Source: Vibrio nitrifigilis
GTDB taxonomy: Bacteria; Pseudomonadota; Gammaproteobacteria; Enterobacterales; Vibrionaceae
DNA: 64,000 nucleotides
Direction of reading: 5' to 3'
NCBI RefSeq assembly: GCF_015686695.1
Contig: NZ_JADPMR010000004.1
Coordinates: 1,178,001 to 1,242,000, forward strand
Shown: positions 63,052 through 64,000 of the stretch, one piece after another
Layout of the letters: each line of letters opens with the position of its first letter
How positions within the stretch are numbered: position 1 is the first letter of the stretch
Program-made: the position numbers and the translations under genes
Notes under the pieces: model-generated
What the model was told of the DNA's origin: nothing
The model's database searches: none
The model's input: the letters and a program-made list of their open reading frames with translations, nothing else

Positions 63052-63497
63052 TTGTTATTTTCCTTTATTTTGGGCTCATACCGCAAAACAACGTCAAGAT
63101 TAGTTCCTAATATCAAACTGCGTGGAAATACTTTCCGCCGCTAGGACAAAAACTAACAGGAAAATACCATCCATCGAATTGATCTATCACCAAATCTTAG
63201 AGTTATTTGGGCAGAATTATTTTCTGTGCGCAGACTAGCACACAGAAAACCCGCGATATTGACTGAAATCAATTTGTAACAACCTATTTAGAAAAAATTA
63301 AAAATATCGAAAAATGATTACCTTATTCTGCATTTCTCCAATTTAAATTACTTGTTTGCAGCAATAGGTTCATTTTTTTTCATTTTCACCCCTTGAATAT
63401 GAATAATGCCTCCCCAACTTACTGATCAGGTTGGATATGAAAGGTATCTAACCGACGAAAAGATATAGAAGCAACACTCACAAACAGGAGGATTATT
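63052..63497. other. Spacer between ompW and hsp20
   Basis: A 445-bp divergent gap. It holds the ompW promoter side, an A+T-rich middle and the sigma-32 promoter of hsp20. No gene is seen. Confidence 0.55.
63392..63419 (+). promoter_or_regulatory. Sigma-32 (heat-shock) promoter of hsp20
   Basis: CTTGAAT (-35) and CCCCAACT (-10) are separated by 13 bp, a near-consensus RpoH promoter. The message would start about 75 bases ahead of the hsp20 ATG. Confidence 0.75.
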
Positions 63498-63920
63498 ATG
63501 AGCTTGATTCCACGTGATTCTTGGTCTGATTTCAGTCGTTTGTTTGACAATGCTTTTCCGTCTATTCGACCTCGTTTCGAATCTGAATTTTTCTCTCCAC
63601 GTGTAGACGTGGTTGAAAAAAATAATGCATTCGAAATCATCGCCGACTTACCCGGAGTAGCGAAAGAAGACGTTACTGTGACTTGCCACAATGGGACTTT
63701 AACCATTGAAGCACAAACTAAAAAAGAACTTGATAAAAAAGACGGCGATCAAGTTATTCATCGCGAACGTTATCAAGGTAAAATGGTAAGAAGTTTCACC
63801 CTCGGTGATAATATTGCCGATCAAGATATCGTAGCTGAATTTAATGATGGTGAATTGCATGTCAATATTCCGAAGCTGGAATCTCAACCTGATGAAGCAC
63901 GCAAAATAACCATTAATTAA
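63498..63920 (+). CDS. Small heat-shock protein Hsp20
   Basis: A 140-residue alpha-crystallin chaperone. The core domain spans about 33-125 and begins SPRVDVVEKNNAFEIIADLP, with the conserved GVAKEDVTVTCHNGTLTIEA. The N-terminal arm contains SDFSRLFDNAFPS. It binds unfolding proteins and forms oligomers. AGGAGG is eight bases before the ATG. The promoter is of sigma-32 type. The C-terminal I-x-I tail is ITIN. Confidence 0.95.
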   Translation: MSLIPRDSWSDFSRLFDNAFPSIRPRFESEFFSPRVDVVEKNNAFEIIADLPGVAKEDVTVTCHNGTLTIEAQTKKELDKKDGDQVIHRERYQGKMVRSFTLGDNIADQDIVAEFNDGELHVNIPKLESQPDEARKITIN

Positions 63921-63951
63921 TCTTCATAATATATATTAATTATCTATATTG

Positions 63952-63976
63952 GCGCAGCTTATACTGCGCCTTTTTA
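63952..63976 (+). terminator. Intrinsic terminator of hsp20
   Basis: GGCGCAG and CTGCGCC pair over 7 bp around CTTATA, followed by TTTTT. Confidence 0.9.
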
Positions 63977-64000
63977 ATATCCCTTCATATTTAAACCTCA

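Overview
The window reads as a chromosome segment of a Vibrio or close Vibrionaceae relative. It is gene-dense and moderately A+T-rich. The strongest lineage signals are a vemP-secD-secF unit (the second, low-sodium SecDF of vibrios), an OmpW porin, small proteins resembling Vibrio-type DUF2999 and DUF5062 families, three chemoreceptors, and scattered intergenic repeats ending in TATACCCAAGTAACCT-like termini. I see no rRNA, tRNA, CRISPR array, prophage or insertion sequence. The species cannot be named from this sequence alone.

Layout. 0-5 kb: XRE-cupin regulator, gcvH and gcvP (glycine cleavage), with a PurR-like box at the left edge; gcvT is not in the window. 5-11 kb: a frameshifted 2H-phosphoesterase gene, a LysR regulator with a dctPQM-type TRAP transporter, ppnP and two small conserved or hypothetical proteins. 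11-16.5 kb: secF, secD and the arrest-peptide gene vemP, then a GGDEF diguanylate cyclase. 16.7-22.5 kb: DUF2999-like protein, a PEP-CTERM-type protein, a Mug-like DNA glycosylase, modD, a ketopantoate reductase-like gene, an MFS exporter and an AhpD-like protein. 22.7-26.2 kb: a zinc-starvation operon behind a Zur box (COG0523 metallochaperone, DUF1826 stub, Zur, zinc-independent FolE2, gamma-carbonic anhydrase). 26.3-34.2 kb: sugE/LysR pair, ParD-like gene with a second map, SCO protein with an MCP, pentapeptide protein, lysine/ornithine decarboxylase and a VOC protein. 34.4-38.3 kb: a very A+T-rich patch with a methyltransferase, an MFS exporter and an XRE regulator. 38.4-41.4 kb: eamA, TetR and a fabF paralogue. 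41.4-48.5 kb: a MocR-controlled uptake and amidase cluster. 48.5-64 kb: chemoreceptors, a two-component system whose regulator has an ArsR-like output domain, nadD-like and nadE, dcuB, an aldo/keto reductase, a BisC-type molybdoenzyme, ompW and a sigma-32-driven hsp20.

How parts work together. The vemP leader, its C-terminal arrest-like sequence and a perfect 10-bp stem that spans the vemP-secD gap form a complete translational switch for secDF. The zinc operon groups a chaperone with zinc-sparing replacement enzymes and their own repressor. The MocR cluster couples an amino-acid-type ABC importer to a nitrilase-fold amidase and a cytosolic solute-binding-fold protein; its substrate is unknown and it is the best candidate here for an undescribed pathway.

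Coordinates of starts were chosen by ribosome-binding sites, and differ from the longest open frame for several genes. Family names rest on recognition of sequence, not on database searches.
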